The notes under the pieces: generated by a model
Database searches by the model: none
Seen by the model: only the letters and a program-made list of their open reading frames with translations
Told to the model about the DNA's origin: nothing
Program-made: the position numbers and the translations under genes
Assembly: GCA_026710545.1 (NCBI GenBank)
Contig: JAPOQU010000029.1
Location: forward strand, 1-32,911
DNA: 32,911 nucleotides
From: Gammaproteobacteria bacterium
Lineage (GTDB): Bacteria > Pseudomonadota > Gammaproteobacteria > Eutrophobiales > Eutrophobiaceae
Direction of reading: 5' to 3'
In this document: one piece after another, positions 16,562 to 26,334 of the stretch
Layout: each line of letters begins with the position of its first letter
Numbering within the stretch: the first letter of the stretch is position 1

Positions 16562-17122
16562 ATGGGGGATAAACCGGACGCCGGCAACAGGGCCCGTGCG
16601 GGAAAGATTCGGATTCTCGGTATCGATCCGGGTTCCCGGATCACGGGTTACGGCGTTGTCGATATGGACGGCAACCATGCACGCCATGTCACCCACGGCC
16701 ACATAACGATCCGGCCCGGTGAGTTGTCCGAAAAACTGCGCAGGATTTTCCGGGAACTCAGCGCGGTGATCGGCGAATTCAACCCGGACGAGTGTGCCGT
16801 CGAGAAGGTCTTCATGAACCGCAACGCCGATTCCGCATTGAAACTGGGCCAGTCCAGGGGCGCCGCCATCACCGCCTGTGCCGAACTCGAGCGGCCGGTT
16901 TTTGAATATTCGGCCAACCAGGTAAAACAGGCTACCGTGGGCAAGGGCCATGCCGACAAGTCACAGGTACAATACATGGTAAAGGTCCTGTTATGCCTGG
17001 ACGGCGCGCCCCAGGCGGATGCCGCAGATGCGCTCGCGATCGCCCTGTGCCACGGCCATTCGCGGGAAGGTGTATTGCGCCTGAAAACAGTTTCAGCGAC
17101 CCGCCTGGGACAAGCGCTGTGA
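16562..17122 (+). CDS. ruvC: Holliday junction endonuclease RuvC
   Basis: Resolves Holliday junctions by paired incisions in complex with RuvAB. The 186-residue protein has the four acidic catalytic residues of the RNase H-like fold: D22 (GIDPGSR), E81 (AVEKVF), D153 and D156 (ADAADALAIA). All four have the same spacing as E. coli D7, E66, D138 and D141. The N-terminus is about 15 residues longer than usual (MGDKPDAGNRARAGK before IRILGIDPG). No ATG or GTG lies at the conventional position, so the extension is probably real; AGGTGA at 16545-16550 is the likely ribosome site. The stop overlaps the GTG start of ruvA. Confidence 0.98.
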   Translation: MGDKPDAGNRARAGKIRILGIDPGSRITGYGVVDMDGNHARHVTHGHITIRPGELSEKLRRIFRELSAVIGEFNPDECAVEKVFMNRNADSALKLGQSRGAAITACAELERPVFEYSANQVKQATVGKGHADKSQVQYMVKVLLCLDGAPQADAADALAIALCHGHSREGVLRLKTVSATRLGQAL

Positions 17123-17721
17123 TCGGGTTCCTGCGCGGCAGGATTGTGATAAAACAGCCGCCGGGTCTGACCCTGGATGTCAACGGCGTCGGGTATGAAC
17201 TGCAGGCGTCCATGAACACGTTCTACCAGTTGCCGGGCGCCGGTGAAGAGGTCGAACTCCTGACCCACCTGATAGTGCGTGAAGATGCACACTCCCTGTA
17301 TGGTTTCGGCACCGAGGACGAGCGCTACCTGTTCCGCGCCTTGATCCGGGTCAACGGGGTCGGCGCCAAAATGGCGCTGGCGATATTATCGGGTATCAGC
17401 ACGATGGAATTCAGGCACTGCATAGAAACAGGCGATGCCACCCGCCTCACGCGCCTGCCGGGCGTCGGCAACAAGACGGCGCAGCGGCTGATCGTGGAGA
17501 TGCGCGACCGCCTGGGCAGCGGGCAGACAGGCGACAGCGCCGGCGCGCCCCGGACAGAAGCGGGGACCAGGCCGGCCGACCCGGTCAGCGAAGCGGTCAG
17601 CGCCATGATTTCCCTGGGTTACCGGCCGCAGGAGGCCAGCCGTCTCGTGCATGGCGTTGCAACCGACGATATGGGCAGCGAAGCCCTGATCCGCGCCGCG
17701 CTGAAAGCCGCGCTGACATGA
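17119..17721 (+). CDS. ruvA: Holliday junction branch-migration subunit RuvA
   Basis: A 200-residue protein beginning at GTG 17119 with IGFLRGRIVIKQPPGLTLDV, the standard RuvA start. It binds the four-way junction as a tetramer and loads RuvB. Domain I (OB fold) is about 1-62. Domain II carries two helix-hairpin-helix motifs, LIRVNGVGAKMALAIL and LTRLPGVGNKTAQRLIVEM. An acidic/Gly linker (about 132-155) leads to the C-terminal UBA-like domain III (AVSAMISLGYRPQEASRLV) that contacts RuvB. The frame is open further upstream inside ruvC, but those starts would add non-homologous sequence. The GTG overlaps the ruvC stop (GTGA), implying translational coupling. Confidence 0.98.
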   Translation: MIGFLRGRIVIKQPPGLTLDVNGVGYELQASMNTFYQLPGAGEEVELLTHLIVREDAHSLYGFGTEDERYLFRALIRVNGVGAKMALAILSGISTMEFRHCIETGDATRLTRLPGVGNKTAQRLIVEMRDRLGSGQTGDSAGAPRTEAGTRPADPVSEAVSAMISLGYRPQEASRLVHGVATDDMGSEALIRAALKAALT

Positions 17722-17739
17722 CCCCGCCAGGGCGTTGAC

Positions 17740-18792
17740 ATGAGCGATCCCAACCCGGTTATCTCGGCACACGGTGCGGCGGATGATGCAGCAGCAGAAA
17801 ACACGTTAAGGCCGCGTATTCTCGGCGAGTACCGGGGACAACCGGTCGTGTGCGAACAGATGGAGATCTTTATCAGCGCTGCCCGGCAGCGTGCTGAGGC
17901 CCTGGACCACGTACTGATTTTCGGCCCGCCCGGCCTGGGAAAAACAACCCTCGCGCATATTATCGCCAACGAAATGGAGGTAAACCTCAGGCAAACCTCG
18001 GGACCGGTGCTGGAACGTCCGGGCGACCTGGCTGCGCTGCTGACCAACCTGGAACCCAGGGACGTGTTGTTCATCGACGAGATACACCGCTTAAGTCCGG
18101 TGGTGGAGGAGATCCTGTACCCCGCCATGGAAGACTACCAGATCGATATCATGATCGGGGAAGGGCCGGCGGCGCGGGCCATCAAGCTGGACGTGCCCCA
18201 TTTTACCCTGGTCGGCGCCACGACCCGCGCGGGGTTGCTGACGTCGCCCCTGCGGGACCGGTTCGGCATCGTACAACGGCTGGAGTTTTATAACGTCGAG
18301 GACCTGGCAGATATCGTTATCCGTTCGGCGGGCATCCTGGATGTCCCTGTCGACGCCGGGGGGGCGCGCGAAATCGCGGCGCGTGCGCGCGGCACCCCGC
18401 GTATCGCCAACAGGTTGCTGCGGCGCGTGCGCGACTACAGCCAGGTGAAGGCGGACGGCGGCATCGGTGAAGCAACCGCCGTGCGCGCACTGGACATGCT
18501 GAATGTTGACGGCACCGGATTCGACATGATGGACCGCAAGCTGCTGCTCACTATCATCGAGAAATTTGACGGCGGCCCGGTAGGGATCGACAGCATTGCC
18601 GCGGCGTTGGGTGAGGTCAAGGACACCATAGAAGACGTTATCGAACCGTACCTGATACAACAGGGTTTCATGATGCGCACCGCGCGCGGGCGCGTCGCGA
18701 CAAAGCACGCCTGGGCGCACTTCGGTCTCCCCCTGCCGAAAGGGCACGTGCAGGAAAATGACATGTTTGATCAAATTGCCGGTGACGGATAA
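17740..18792 (+). CDS. ruvB: Holliday junction branch-migration ATPase RuvB
   Basis: The hexameric AAA+ motor that drives branch migration with RuvA. Its 350 residues contain Walker A GPPGLGKT (62-69), Walker [10 protein letters not shown] (111-118), the sensor and arginine-finger segment [20 protein letters not shown], and the C-terminal winged helix ending in [18 protein letters not shown]. Length and motifs are normal. The start at ATG 17740 is 18 bases after ruvA, so the two are almost certainly cotranscribed. The ybgC gene follows at once. Confidence 0.98.
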   Translation: MSDPNPVISAHGAADDAAAENTLRPRILGEYRGQPVVCEQMEIFISAARQRAEALDHVLIFGPPGLGKTTLAHIIANEMEVNLRQTSGPVLERPGDLAALLTNLEPRDVLFIDEIHRLSPVVEEILYPAMEDYQIDIMIGEGPAARAIKLDVPHFTLVGATTRAGLLTSPLRDRFGIVQRLEFYNVEDLADIVIRSAGILDVPVDAGGAREIAARARGTPRIANRLLRRVRDYSQVKADGGIGEATAVRALDMLNVDGTGFDMMDRKLLLTIIEKFDGGPVGIDSIAAALGEVKDTIEDVIEPYLIQQGFMMRTARGRVATKHAWAHFGLPLPKGHVQENDMFDQIAGDG

Positions 18793-18814
18793 CCTTGCCG
18801 GAATACATTTCCAG

Positions 18815-19219
18815 ATGAAAGAATTCAGGTGGCCTGTGCGTGTTTATTATGAAGATACCGATGCCGGCGGTATCGTTTACCACACCAGTTACCTGAAATA
18901 CATGGAGCGCGCGCGGACCGAGTACCTGCGCGCCCTGGGCTACAGCCAGAAACAATTACGCACGGAACAGGACAGCGCGTTTGTGGTGATCCGGATCGAT
19001 ATCAGTTTCAAACGCCCCGCCGTATTTGATGACGAGTTGACGGTCACGGTGGCGCTCAGCAAAGCCGCCGGGGCCAGCCTGATCTTCCACCAGACCATCT
19101 GCCGGGATGACGAACAGTTGTGCGAGGCCGATATTGCGGTCGCCTGTCTGAGCGCCGGAAGCTATACTCCCAAACGCATGCCGAAACCATTAATCAAGGA
19201 TATTATCCATGACTCCTGA
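18815..19219 (+). CDS. ybgC: Tol-Pal-associated acyl-CoA thioesterase YbgC
   Basis: A 134-residue hot-dog-fold thioesterase that hydrolyses acyl-CoA thioesters and associates with phospholipid-synthesis enzymes. The signature FRWPVRVYYEDTDAGGIVYH includes the catalytic Asp (D16) and is followed by SYLKYMERARTEYL. I chose ATG 18815 because it gives exactly the E. coli length and N-terminus (MKEFRWPV). An upstream ATG at 18758 would overlap ruvB and add non-family residues. The 3' end overlaps tolQ by 11 bases. Its place as first gene of the tol operon is conserved, and its role in that operon is still unclear. Confidence 0.96.
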   Translation: MKEFRWPVRVYYEDTDAGGIVYHTSYLKYMERARTEYLRALGYSQKQLRTEQDSAFVVIRIDISFKRPAVFDDELTVTVALSKAAGASLIFHQTICRDDEQLCEADIAVACLSAGSYTPKRMPKPLIKDIIHDS

Positions 19220-19883
19220 CATGTCATTTTTTCACCTGATCACCAATGCCAGTATTCCGGTACAGGCGGTCATGCTCATGCTGGTCATCGCCTCCGTCAT
19301 GTCCTGGACGATGATATTCAAAAAACGCATCTGGCTGAACCGGGCCAAACAGGCAGCCGATTCATTCGAGGAACACTTCTGGTCGCTGGAAGAGTTGTCG
19401 CCCCTGTATCACCGGATCAACAAACAACGCCAGGAAGCGAGCGGCATGGAACTCCTGTTCGAGGCCGGTTTCAGGGAATTCGTGCGCCTGCAGAAGCAGG
19501 GAGGGGTCGTGGCTGATGCGGTCATGGAGGGCTCGCAGCGCGCCATGCGCGTGGCGTTCAACAGGGAACTGGAAGACCTGGAAACACACCTGTCATTCCT
19601 GGCTACCGTGGGTTCCACCAGCCCGTATATCGGCCTGTTCGGAACGGTATGGGGCATCATGAACAGCTTCCGCGCCCTGGGGAACGTCCAGCAGGCGTCG
19701 ATTTCCATGGTTGCCCCGGGCATAGCGGAAGCCCTGGTTGCCACCGCAATGGGACTGTTTGCCGCCATTCCCGCGGTGATTGCCTATAACCGTTTTTCCA
19801 GCGACGTGGAAAGGCTGCTGAACCGCTACGACACGTTCATAGAAGAGTTTTCCGCCATCCTGCACCGGCAGGCGCACAGTTGA
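19209..19883 (+). CDS. tolQ: Tol-Pal inner-membrane proton-channel subunit TolQ
   Basis: The 224-residue protein has three transmembrane segments: about 16-36, one after FLATVGSTSPYIGLFGTVWGIM, and one at VATAMGLFAAIPAVIAYNRF. It belongs to the MotA/TolQ/ExbB family and forms the pentameric ring around the TolR dimer, coupling proton flow to TolA. The conserved TVGSTSPYIGLFGTV and APGIAEALVATAMG blocks are intact. ATG 19209 overlaps the end of ybgC; an in-frame ATG at 19221 (MSFFHLI) is an alternative start. Confidence 0.98.
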   Translation: MTPDMSFFHLITNASIPVQAVMLMLVIASVMSWTMIFKKRIWLNRAKQAADSFEEHFWSLEELSPLYHRINKQRQEASGMELLFEAGFREFVRLQKQGGVVADAVMEGSQRAMRVAFNRELEDLETHLSFLATVGSTSPYIGLFGTVWGIMNSFRALGNVQQASISMVAPGIAEALVATAMGLFAAIPAVIAYNRFSSDVERLLNRYDTFIEEFSAILHRQAHS

Positions 19884-19893
19884 GCGCGCGCCC

Positions 19894-20316
19894 ATGCGAC
19901 ACCGAAACCGAAAACGTCCCATGTCAGAGATAAACGTCGTTCCCTATATCGATGTCATGCTGGTATTGCTGATCATATTCATGATCACCGCACCGCTGCT
20001 CAGCCAGGGAGTGAAAATCGACCTGCCGCAAGTGCCTTCGGAACCGTTGCCGGCCAGTGACAATGACCCGGTAATCGTCAGTGTGGATGCGGCGGGGAAT
20101 TTTTTCATCAACTACGGAGAGGACCCGGACCAGCCGGGCTCTGCCGAAGTACTGGTTAACCGGGTCGGCGCACTGGTCAAGTATCGACCCAAACTTCCGG
20201 TGCTGGTAAAAGGAGATACCGGCGTCAACTACGGACGGGTCGTGCAGGCCATGGCCCTGCTGCAAGGCGCCGGAGTGAAAGGTATCGGCCTGATTACCGA
20301 GCCGCCGGAACAGTGA
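19894..20316 (+). CDS. tolR: Tol-Pal inner-membrane protein TolR
   Basis: A 140-residue ExbD/TolR protein. A basic cytoplasmic N-terminus (MRHRNRKRPMSEINVVPYID) leads into one transmembrane helix (VMLVLLIIFMITAPLL). Asp20 in PYIDVMLVLL is the conserved proton-accepting residue. A periplasmic domain of about 100 residues follows (VKIDLPQVPSEPL, VLVKGDTGVNYGRVVQAM), which binds peptidoglycan in the family. The gene is 10 bases after tolQ and 6 before tolA. The MRHRNR stretch has no clear ribosome site, so expression is probably coupled to tolQ. Confidence 0.97.
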   Translation: MRHRNRKRPMSEINVVPYIDVMLVLLIIFMITAPLLSQGVKIDLPQVPSEPLPASDNDPVIVSVDAAGNFFINYGEDPDQPGSAEVLVNRVGALVKYRPKLPVLVKGDTGVNYGRVVQAMALLQGAGVKGIGLITEPPEQ

Positions 20317-20322
20317 TGCGCC

Positions 20323-21207
20323 ATGCAATTTCTGACACTGCGATCGCTTCTCTATTCACTGGCACTGCATGCAGTCGTTATCTCGGCGCTGGTCGCTAAT
20401 TTTGATGCCGAGCGTACGCCGGTATTCAAACCGCAGCCCCAGGAAAACATAGTCGAAGCGGTTACCGTGGATGAGCAGGAAGTTGAAAAAGAGATACAGC
20501 GGCTCAGGGAGCAGGAGCAGGAAAAACAGCGGGCCATGGAGCAAAAGCTGAAGGACCTGGAACAGCAAGCCAGCGCGGTGGAGAAGAGACGTAAAGAGGA
20601 AGAACAGAAAAAACAGGCCGCGGAGCGAAAACGCAAGGAAGAGGAACAACGCAAGGCCCAGGCTGAACAGCAACGCAAGGAGGAAGAACGCAGGACCGCA
20701 ACGGAGCGCCGGCGCATAGAACAGGATAAGCTCAAGGCGCAGGCGGAATTGAAACGCATAGAGGAAGAGAACCGCAAGGCCCAGGCGGAACAGGCGCGCC
20801 TGGAACAGGAAAAGCGCAAGGCCGAGGCGGAACGGAAAAGGCAGGAAGAGGAAAAGAGAAAACAGGCTGAAGCGGCGGCACAGCGTAAGCAGCTCGCACA
20901 GGAACAGCGTGCAAAGGACAAAATAACCCTGCAGAATATCGTCGCGGAGATTTACCAGGTGGTTGCAGGCAATTTTAATAAAACCGGCCTGCCCAGGGGG
21001 CTGGAGTGTACATTGGCGGTGCAGACCGTCCCCGGGGGCGAGGTGATCAGTGTGACCGTGAGTAAAACAAGCGGCAACGAGGTGTTTGACCGCAGGGCCG
21101 TCACCGCGGTCGAGAAAGCCTCGCCGTTGCCGTTGCCTGCGGACCCGGCTACTCTCGACCGCCTGCGCCTGAGAAAATTCAATTTCGTATTCAAGCCCGA
21201 GGAGTGA
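20323..21207 (+). CDS. tolA: Tol-Pal periplasm-spanning protein TolA
   Basis: The 294-residue product links the TolQR motor to TolB and Pal across the periplasm. Domain I is a single N-terminal transmembrane helix (about 7-25, [17 protein letters not shown] with the conserved SxxxH). Domain II (about 45-205) is a long uninterrupted Lys/Glu/Gln/Ala/Arg helix. Domain III (about 206-294) is the TolB- and Pal-binding fold ([40 protein letters not shown]). It is shorter than E. coli TolA (421 residues) because domain II is shorter. Domain III has a single cysteine, so the disulfide of the E. coli domain cannot form. Confidence 0.96.
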   Translation: MQFLTLRSLLYSLALHAVVISALVANFDAERTPVFKPQPQENIVEAVTVDEQEVEKEIQRLREQEQEKQRAMEQKLKDLEQQASAVEKRRKEEEQKKQAAERKRKEEEQRKAQAEQQRKEEERRTATERRRIEQDKLKAQAELKRIEEENRKAQAEQARLEQEKRKAEAERKRQEEEKRKQAEAAAQRKQLAQEQRAKDKITLQNIVAEIYQVVAGNFNKTGLPRGLECTLAVQTVPGGEVISVTVSKTSGNEVFDRRAVTAVEKASPLPLPADPATLDRLRLRKFNFVFKPEE

Positions 21208-21211
21208 TGAC

Positions 21212-22516
21212 GTGAGATATATTTGCCGCCTGCTGTTGACCATGTTGCTGGGCATGTCCGGTGCCCAGGCCCAGGGCGAACTGGAAATCATCATTGATAC
21301 CGGCGTTGAAAATGCGCTGCCCATCGCGGTAATCCCGTTTGGTTGGAACGGCATTCCCGGCGAGCAACCTATAGACCTGCACGTAACCATTGCCAACGAC
21401 CTGGAAAGGAGCGGCCGTTTTGTCACCATGAACGAGTCGGATATGCCGCAGCATCCCGAGGAATTCGGGCATGTCAATTTCAGCGACTGGCAGTTGTTAC
21501 GCATGGAAAACATCGTCATCGGTAACCTGAAGCAGACGCAAGCGGGTGATTTTGAAATTGAATTCAGGTTGCTCGACGCCTACAAGGAAGCGCAGCTCAC
21601 CGGTTTTCGCATCAAGGCCGGACGCACACAACTGCGCCGCACCGCGCACCGGATCAGCGACCTCATATTTGAAAAGTTGACCGGCGTGCGCGGCGCATTC
21701 GATACGCGCATTGCCTACGTCACGGTCAAACAGGACGCCGCAGGAGAAGAACGTCACAGCCTGCAAATAGCAGATGCCGACGGCTTCAACCCGCAGGTCC
21801 TGCTCGAATCCGACCAGTCCCTGATGTCGCCGGCCTGGTCGCCGGACGGTGAGTCCCTCGCCTACGTTTCTTTCGAAGGGAACAACTCATCGGTATTTGT
21901 CCAGAACATCCGCACCGGGGAGAGGAACGAAGTCGCCTCTCACAACGGGATAAACAGTGCGCCGGCGTTCTCCCCGGACGGCGGCAGACTGGCGCTGACG
22001 TTGTCCAAGGAAGGCGATCCGGAAATCTTTGTGCTGCACCTTTCCACCAACTCGTTACAGCGTATAACCCATAACCGGGCCATCGACACGGAGCCGAACT
22101 GGTCGCCGGACGGCAACCGGCTTATTTTTACATCGGACCGGGGCGGCACGCCACAGATTTACGAGGTCGATCTGCAGGGCGGCGCGCCCAGGCGGCTTAC
22201 TTTTGAGGGAGCTTATTTTGCCCGGCCGCGTTACTCCCCGGATGGAACGGGCGTCACCATGGTGCACGGCAATAACGGCTTCTACCGGATTGGCTACCTG
22301 GACCTTGACAGCGGCTACCTGAGTATACTGACGAAGAACCGGCTGGATGAGTCCCCCAGTTTTTCACCTAACGGCAGCATGATCATCTACGCCACGAACG
22401 GCCGGCGCGGGTCCGAACTTGCTGCGGTCTCGGCCGATGGGCGCGTGCACCAGCGCCTGGCCCTGCAGGACGGCGAGGTCAGGGAACCTGCCTGGGGGCC
22501 GTTCCCGCCAGACTGA
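21212..22516 (+). CDS. tolB: Tol-Pal periplasmic beta-propeller protein TolB
   Basis: The 434-residue protein starts at GTG 21212, with GGAG seven bases upstream. It has a signal peptide ending SGAQA at residue 20, then an N-terminal segment that acts as the TolA-binding TolB box. The alpha/beta domain (about 30-160) precedes a six-bladed propeller. The blades repeat the SPDG-type motif: [79 protein letters not shown]. It exchanges between Pal and TolA during envelope constriction. It is 4 bases after tolA. Confidence 0.98.
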   Translation: MRYICRLLLTMLLGMSGAQAQGELEIIIDTGVENALPIAVIPFGWNGIPGEQPIDLHVTIANDLERSGRFVTMNESDMPQHPEEFGHVNFSDWQLLRMENIVIGNLKQTQAGDFEIEFRLLDAYKEAQLTGFRIKAGRTQLRRTAHRISDLIFEKLTGVRGAFDTRIAYVTVKQDAAGEERHSLQIADADGFNPQVLLESDQSLMSPAWSPDGESLAYVSFEGNNSSVFVQNIRTGERNEVASHNGINSAPAFSPDGGRLALTLSKEGDPEIFVLHLSTNSLQRITHNRAIDTEPNWSPDGNRLIFTSDRGGTPQIYEVDLQGGAPRRLTFEGAYFARPRYSPDGTGVTMVHGNNGFYRIGYLDLDSGYLSILTKNRLDESPSFSPNGSMIIYATNGRRGSELAAVSADGRVHQRLALQDGEVREPAWGPFPPD

Positions 22517-22577
22517 ATATGAATCAACTTATCCGCCAATGAATGCTATTCTTTGACCTTGAAACCGGAGAACGATT

Positions 22578-23129
22578 ATGACCAAAAGAATTATGCTGTT
22601 GCTTGTCCTGGGTATATTTATCACGGCCTGTGAGACAACCCCTGAGCAAGATACGGGCCCCGAAGTCGTGGACAAGTCGGACAGCGCCGAAATGACAGAT
22701 GACGGCGCCGCAGGCGCGGATGCCGGCAGTGAGGCACAGGCATTCGGCGCGGAGGGCGATCAGGCCAGCGCGCTGCAGCAGCTTGACAACCCGGACAGCC
22801 TGCTGTCTGTGCGCATCATATATTTTGAATATGACAGCAGTACCGTACTCGCACAGTTTGAGGAAGTTATCCAGGCCCATGCCGCGTTCCTGCAGGCCAG
22901 CCCGGGTGTTGTTGCCACGCTGGAAGGGCATGCCGATGAGCGCGGTTCCCGTGAATACAACCTGGCCCTGGGCGAGCGGCGTGCGCAGGCGGTCAAAAAA
23001 CAGCTTGTTGTGCTGGGTGCATCTCCCGAACAGGTCAGGACGGTAAGTTACGGAGAGGAACGGCCTGCCGACCCCGGGCATGATGAACAGGCCTGGAGCC
23101 AGAACAGGCGCGTGGAGTTCGTCTACTGA
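22578..23129 (+). CDS. pal: Peptidoglycan-associated outer-membrane lipoprotein Pal
   Basis: A 183-residue lipoprotein. The signal MTKRIMLLLVLGIFITAC has a lipobox (ITAC) with Cys18 as the lipidated residue. A disordered acidic Ala/Gly/Asp linker (about 20-75) is longer than in E. coli Pal (173 residues total). The OmpA-like peptidoglycan-binding domain follows: IIYFEYDSSTV, TLEGHADERGSREYNLALGE, RRAQAVKKQL, SYGEERPAD, NRRVEFVY. It anchors the outer membrane to peptidoglycan and is relocated by Tol at the division site. The ribosome site GGAG lies at 22569-22572. Confidence 0.98.
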   Translation: MTKRIMLLLVLGIFITACETTPEQDTGPEVVDKSDSAEMTDDGAAGADAGSEAQAFGAEGDQASALQQLDNPDSLLSVRIIYFEYDSSTVLAQFEEVIQAHAAFLQASPGVVATLEGHADERGSREYNLALGERRAQAVKKQLVVLGASPEQVRTVSYGEERPADPGHDEQAWSQNRRVEFVY

Positions 23130-23140
23130 GTTGCTGAACG

Positions 23141-24163
23141 ATGCGGTTTGAAAGACTGCTGGCGGTCCTGCTGACCGTTTCGCTGACGGGTGTTTCCGGC
23201 CTGCATGCGCAGGACGCCGTGGATACCGAAGCATCGATCCTGGCGCGGTTGCAGACTATCGAGCAGATGCTCAGCAACCAGGGACTGCTGGAGATGTTGC
23301 AGCAGTTAGAGGCCCTGGAGATGGAAATAAGCCGTTTGCGCGGGGAGGTGGAAGTACAGAACCATGTGCTTGAGCAGATTAAAAAACGGCAACGGGATTT
23401 GTACACCGACATTGACCAGCGCCTGCAGCGTATCGAAATCCCGCAGGCGGGCGCTATCGACCCGTTGACCGGTGAAGCCGGGCCGCCGTTGCAGACCCTG
23501 TCGCCCTTCAGCGAACCGGAGGCAACAGGCGGGGGGCAACAGGCCGATACCACGTTGACCCTGGAACTGGTCGAGCAGGACCCGGTGGAGGGGATGACCG
23601 GTGAGGAAACCGGTTCCCCAGCCGTTCCCCGGGATCAGCCGGCAGAACCTGGTTCCGGACAGGAAGACACTGTTGCGGCGCCAGCCCCCGGGCAGGATCT
23701 ATCGACGGCCGAGGGTCCGGTCCAGTCTGATCCGGCTGCGCCGGCGGATGCGGAACGGATCCAGGCGGAATACCAGAACGCCTTCAACCTGTTAAAGCAA
23801 TCCCGGTATGAACGGTCCGTGCGCGCGTTCCGCGAATTCCTTGCGGGTTATCCCGACAGTGAATACGCCGACAACGCCCAGTTCTGGCTGGGCGAGGCTT
23901 ATTTTGTCAACGGCCTGTTTGAACAGGCGCTGCAGGAATACCGCGCCCTGCTGCAGAACTACCCCGACAGCCCGAAACTGGCCCAGGCAAAATTGAAGGC
24001 AGGATACTGCCAGCATGAGCTGGGCCTGATCGAACCGGCAAAACAGCAGTTGGAGGAGTTGATCCAGCAATACCCGGGGACCACAGCCGCGCGCCTGGCA
24101 CAGGAGCGGTTGAGACAACTGGCCACGGTGTCGGTTCCCGAGGACATGACCCCGGTCAACTGA
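23141..24163 (+). CDS. cpoB: Cell division coordinator CpoB (YbgF)
   Basis: This 340-residue periplasmic protein coordinates PBP1B activity with Tol-driven outer-membrane constriction. The signal peptide is cleaved after LHA (residue 23). A coiled coil (about 30-92, LARLQTIEQMLSNQGLLEML onward) gives trimerisation in the family. A Pro/Glu/Gly-rich linker of about 100 residues (95-200) is longer than in E. coli CpoB (263 residues). Three TPRs close the protein: AFNLLKQSRYERSVRAFREF, AQFWLGEAYFVNGLFEQALQ, LKAGYCQHELGLIEPAKQQL. It is the last gene of the tol operon, 11 bases after pal, and a REP-like hairpin follows. Confidence 0.96.
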   Translation: MRFERLLAVLLTVSLTGVSGLHAQDAVDTEASILARLQTIEQMLSNQGLLEMLQQLEALEMEISRLRGEVEVQNHVLEQIKKRQRDLYTDIDQRLQRIEIPQAGAIDPLTGEAGPPLQTLSPFSEPEATGGGQQADTTLTLELVEQDPVEGMTGEETGSPAVPRDQPAEPGSGQEDTVAAPAPGQDLSTAEGPVQSDPAAPADAERIQAEYQNAFNLLKQSRYERSVRAFREFLAGYPDSEYADNAQFWLGEAYFVNGLFEQALQEYRALLQNYPDSPKLAQAKLKAGYCQHELGLIEPAKQQLEELIQQYPGTTAARLAQERLRQLATVSVPEDMTPVN

Positions 24164-24166
24164 ACA

Positions 24167-24195
24167 AAATCAATCGAGTCTGACCCCATTGATTT
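24167..24195. repeat. REP-like hairpin with TCTGACCCC loop
   Basis: AAATCAAT (24167-24174) and ATTGATTT (24188-24195) are complementary and enclose the 13-base loop CGAGTCTGACCCC. This pattern occurs as a dispersed repeat in many proteobacterial genomes, often associated with REP transposases. It lies between the convergent cpoB and murU genes. A second hairpin (CCGGCTG at 24199-24205 with CAGCCGG at 24215-24221) overlaps the murU stop. No T-run follows either. Confidence 0.6.
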
Positions 24196-24213
24196 GATCC
24201 GGCTGGCTTTAAC

Positions 24214-24897
<684 letters not shown>

Positions 24898-24903
24898 CTA
24901 CTA

Positions 24904-25236
24904 TCAGACTGAAGTGACTGTCTTGTCCAGGCTCAAACCGACAACGCCCATGATAATCAGACAGATACTCATGGTTTTCATCATGGTCACCGGTTCGCGG
25001 AAATAGAGTATGCCCACCAGGGCTATCAAGGCGGTTCCAACACCGGCCCAAACCGTGTAGGCTATGCTCAGGTCGATCCTTTTAAGGGAAAAAGTCAGGG
25101 CCGTAAACGATGCGGCATAAAAGACGAACAACAGGATCGACGGGAGCAGCCGGGTAAACCCTTCGGACAGTTTCATGGACACGGTCCCGGCAACCTCTAA
25201 CAGAATTGCTGCAGCAAGAAAAAGCCAGTGTATCAT
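24904..25236 (-). CDS. Small multidrug resistance (SMR) family transporter
   Basis: A 110-residue four-helix inner-membrane protein, the normal SMR size. Glu14 in AAAILLEVAGTVSMK is the essential proton- and substrate-binding carboxylate, and SEGFTRLLPS, SIAYTVWAGVGTALIAL and ICLIIMGVVGLSL match the family. The TVSMKLSEGF and YTVWAGVG segments are nearer to EmrE/QacE-type drug/proton antiporters than to the guanidinium exporter Gdx (SugE), which has WAxGLK here. The true substrate is unknown. It shares the - strand with murU and is probably cotranscribed with it. The 128 bases to the divergent antiporter gene must hold both promoters, but I see no strong match. Confidence 0.9.
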   Translation of the reverse strand: MIHWLFLAAAILLEVAGTVSMKLSEGFTRLLPSILLFVFYAASFTALTFSLKRIDLSIAYTVWAGVGTALIALVGILYFREPVTMMKTMSICLIIMGVVGLSLDKTVTSV

Positions 25237-25364
25237 TTTATCAACTCAAATCAGGTAAAGGAGCGGCTATTGTATCCTCAGTGCGATATCGATGGAAGGA
25301 AGCTACGGATAACGCGGACATGGAACGGTCCGCGCCGGGCTGACCGGGCCAAGGACATGGGCAT

Positions 25365-26309
25365 ATGTTAACGGCAATAGCGGCAGTGCTGGGCGGCCTG
25401 TTCCTGCTGGTGCTGGGGGCGGACCGGTTTGTTTCAGGCGCGTCAGGCAGCGCACGCGCGCTGGGTGTGCCGCCCTTGATCATCGGTTTGACCATTGTGG
25501 GTATTGCAACCTCCATGCCGGAAGTTCTGGTGGGAGGCGTTGCCGCATGGGACGAGAAAACCCGCATCGCCATCGGCAATGCCCTGGGGTCCAATATCGC
25601 CAACGTCGGCCTGGTGCTGGGAGCGACCGCGCTGTTCACACCCCTGCTGGTCCAGTCGCAGACCCTGACCCGTGAATTTATCCTGATGTGCGCGGCTATG
25701 CTTGTTGCGCTGCTGGTGATGCTTGACCTGCGCCTGGAACGCGGCGACGGGATGTTGTTGCTGGGGGTGCTTGCCCTGATGCTTTTCTGGATTGTAAGAA
25801 AGGCAAGAGAGGAGGCCCGGTCAGCGCCGCGGGATGAGGAATCGAAACAGGCCCCGAGCCTCTTGAAATCCGCCGTCTTGATACTGGTCGGCCTGGTGAT
25901 CCTGTTGCTGGGCGCTGAACTACTGGTGCGGGGAGCGGTCTATATTGCCAGGGAAATTGGCGTAGATGACCTGGTGATTGGTCTGACCATCATCGCGGTG
26001 GGGACCAGTTTGCCGGAACTTGCCGCATCCCTCATGAGTGTTGCAAAAAAAGAAATAGATATCGCCATTGGCAACATTATCGGTTCCAATATGTTTAATA
26101 TGCTGATGGTATTGGGTATTCCGTGTATTATTTACCCGGATAATTTCGGTAAAGAAGTCCTGCTGCGGGACTTTCCGATTATGGCGGGTTTAACCCTGTT
26201 AATGGGATGGATGGTGTTTTATTCCAGCAAAAACAGGTTCAGCCGCCTGGAAGGCACCGTGCTGCTGTTATGTTTTGCCGGTTACCAGTACTGGTTGTTT
26301 CTGGGGTAA
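25365..26309 (+). CDS. yrbG: YrbG-type calcium/sodium antiporter (CaCA superfamily)
   Basis: The 314-residue membrane protein has two inverted repeats of five helices. Each alpha-repeat is clear: GLTIVGIATSMPEVLVG with IAIGNALGSNIANVGLVLG, and GLTIIAVGTSLPELAASLMS with DIAIGNIIGSNMFNMLMVLG. The acidic residues of the PE motifs and the GN.GSN motifs form the ion site. A charged loop at about 145-165 separates the halves. Length fits YrbG (325). It exchanges Na+ or H+ for Ca2+ in the family. As in E. coli it stands at the head of the kdsD-lpt cluster. The start at ATG 25365 gives MLTAIAAVLGGLFLLV. Confidence 0.93.
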   Translation: MLTAIAAVLGGLFLLVLGADRFVSGASGSARALGVPPLIIGLTIVGIATSMPEVLVGGVAAWDEKTRIAIGNALGSNIANVGLVLGATALFTPLLVQSQTLTREFILMCAAMLVALLVMLDLRLERGDGMLLLGVLALMLFWIVRKAREEARSAPRDEESKQAPSLLKSAVLILVGLVILLLGAELLVRGAVYIAREIGVDDLVIGLTIIAVGTSLPELAASLMSVAKKEIDIAIGNIIGSNMFNMLMVLGIPCIIYPDNFGKEVLLRDFPIMAGLTLLMGWMVFYSSKNRFSRLEGTVLLLCFAGYQYWLFLG

Positions 26310-26334
26310 ACCGGTTCGGGACCAGGAGGAAAAA

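Noticed and set aside
20356..21519. 387-codon - strand frame opposite tolA
   Set aside because: It results from the Lys/Glu/Gln-rich tolA repeat read backwards (Leu/Phe/Cys-rich) and shows no family pattern.
25262..25300. Promoter for the SMR-murU pair (TACAAT on the - strand)
   Set aside because: The -10 is reasonable, but the sequence 17 bases upstream (TTCCAT) is a poor -35, so I do not list it.
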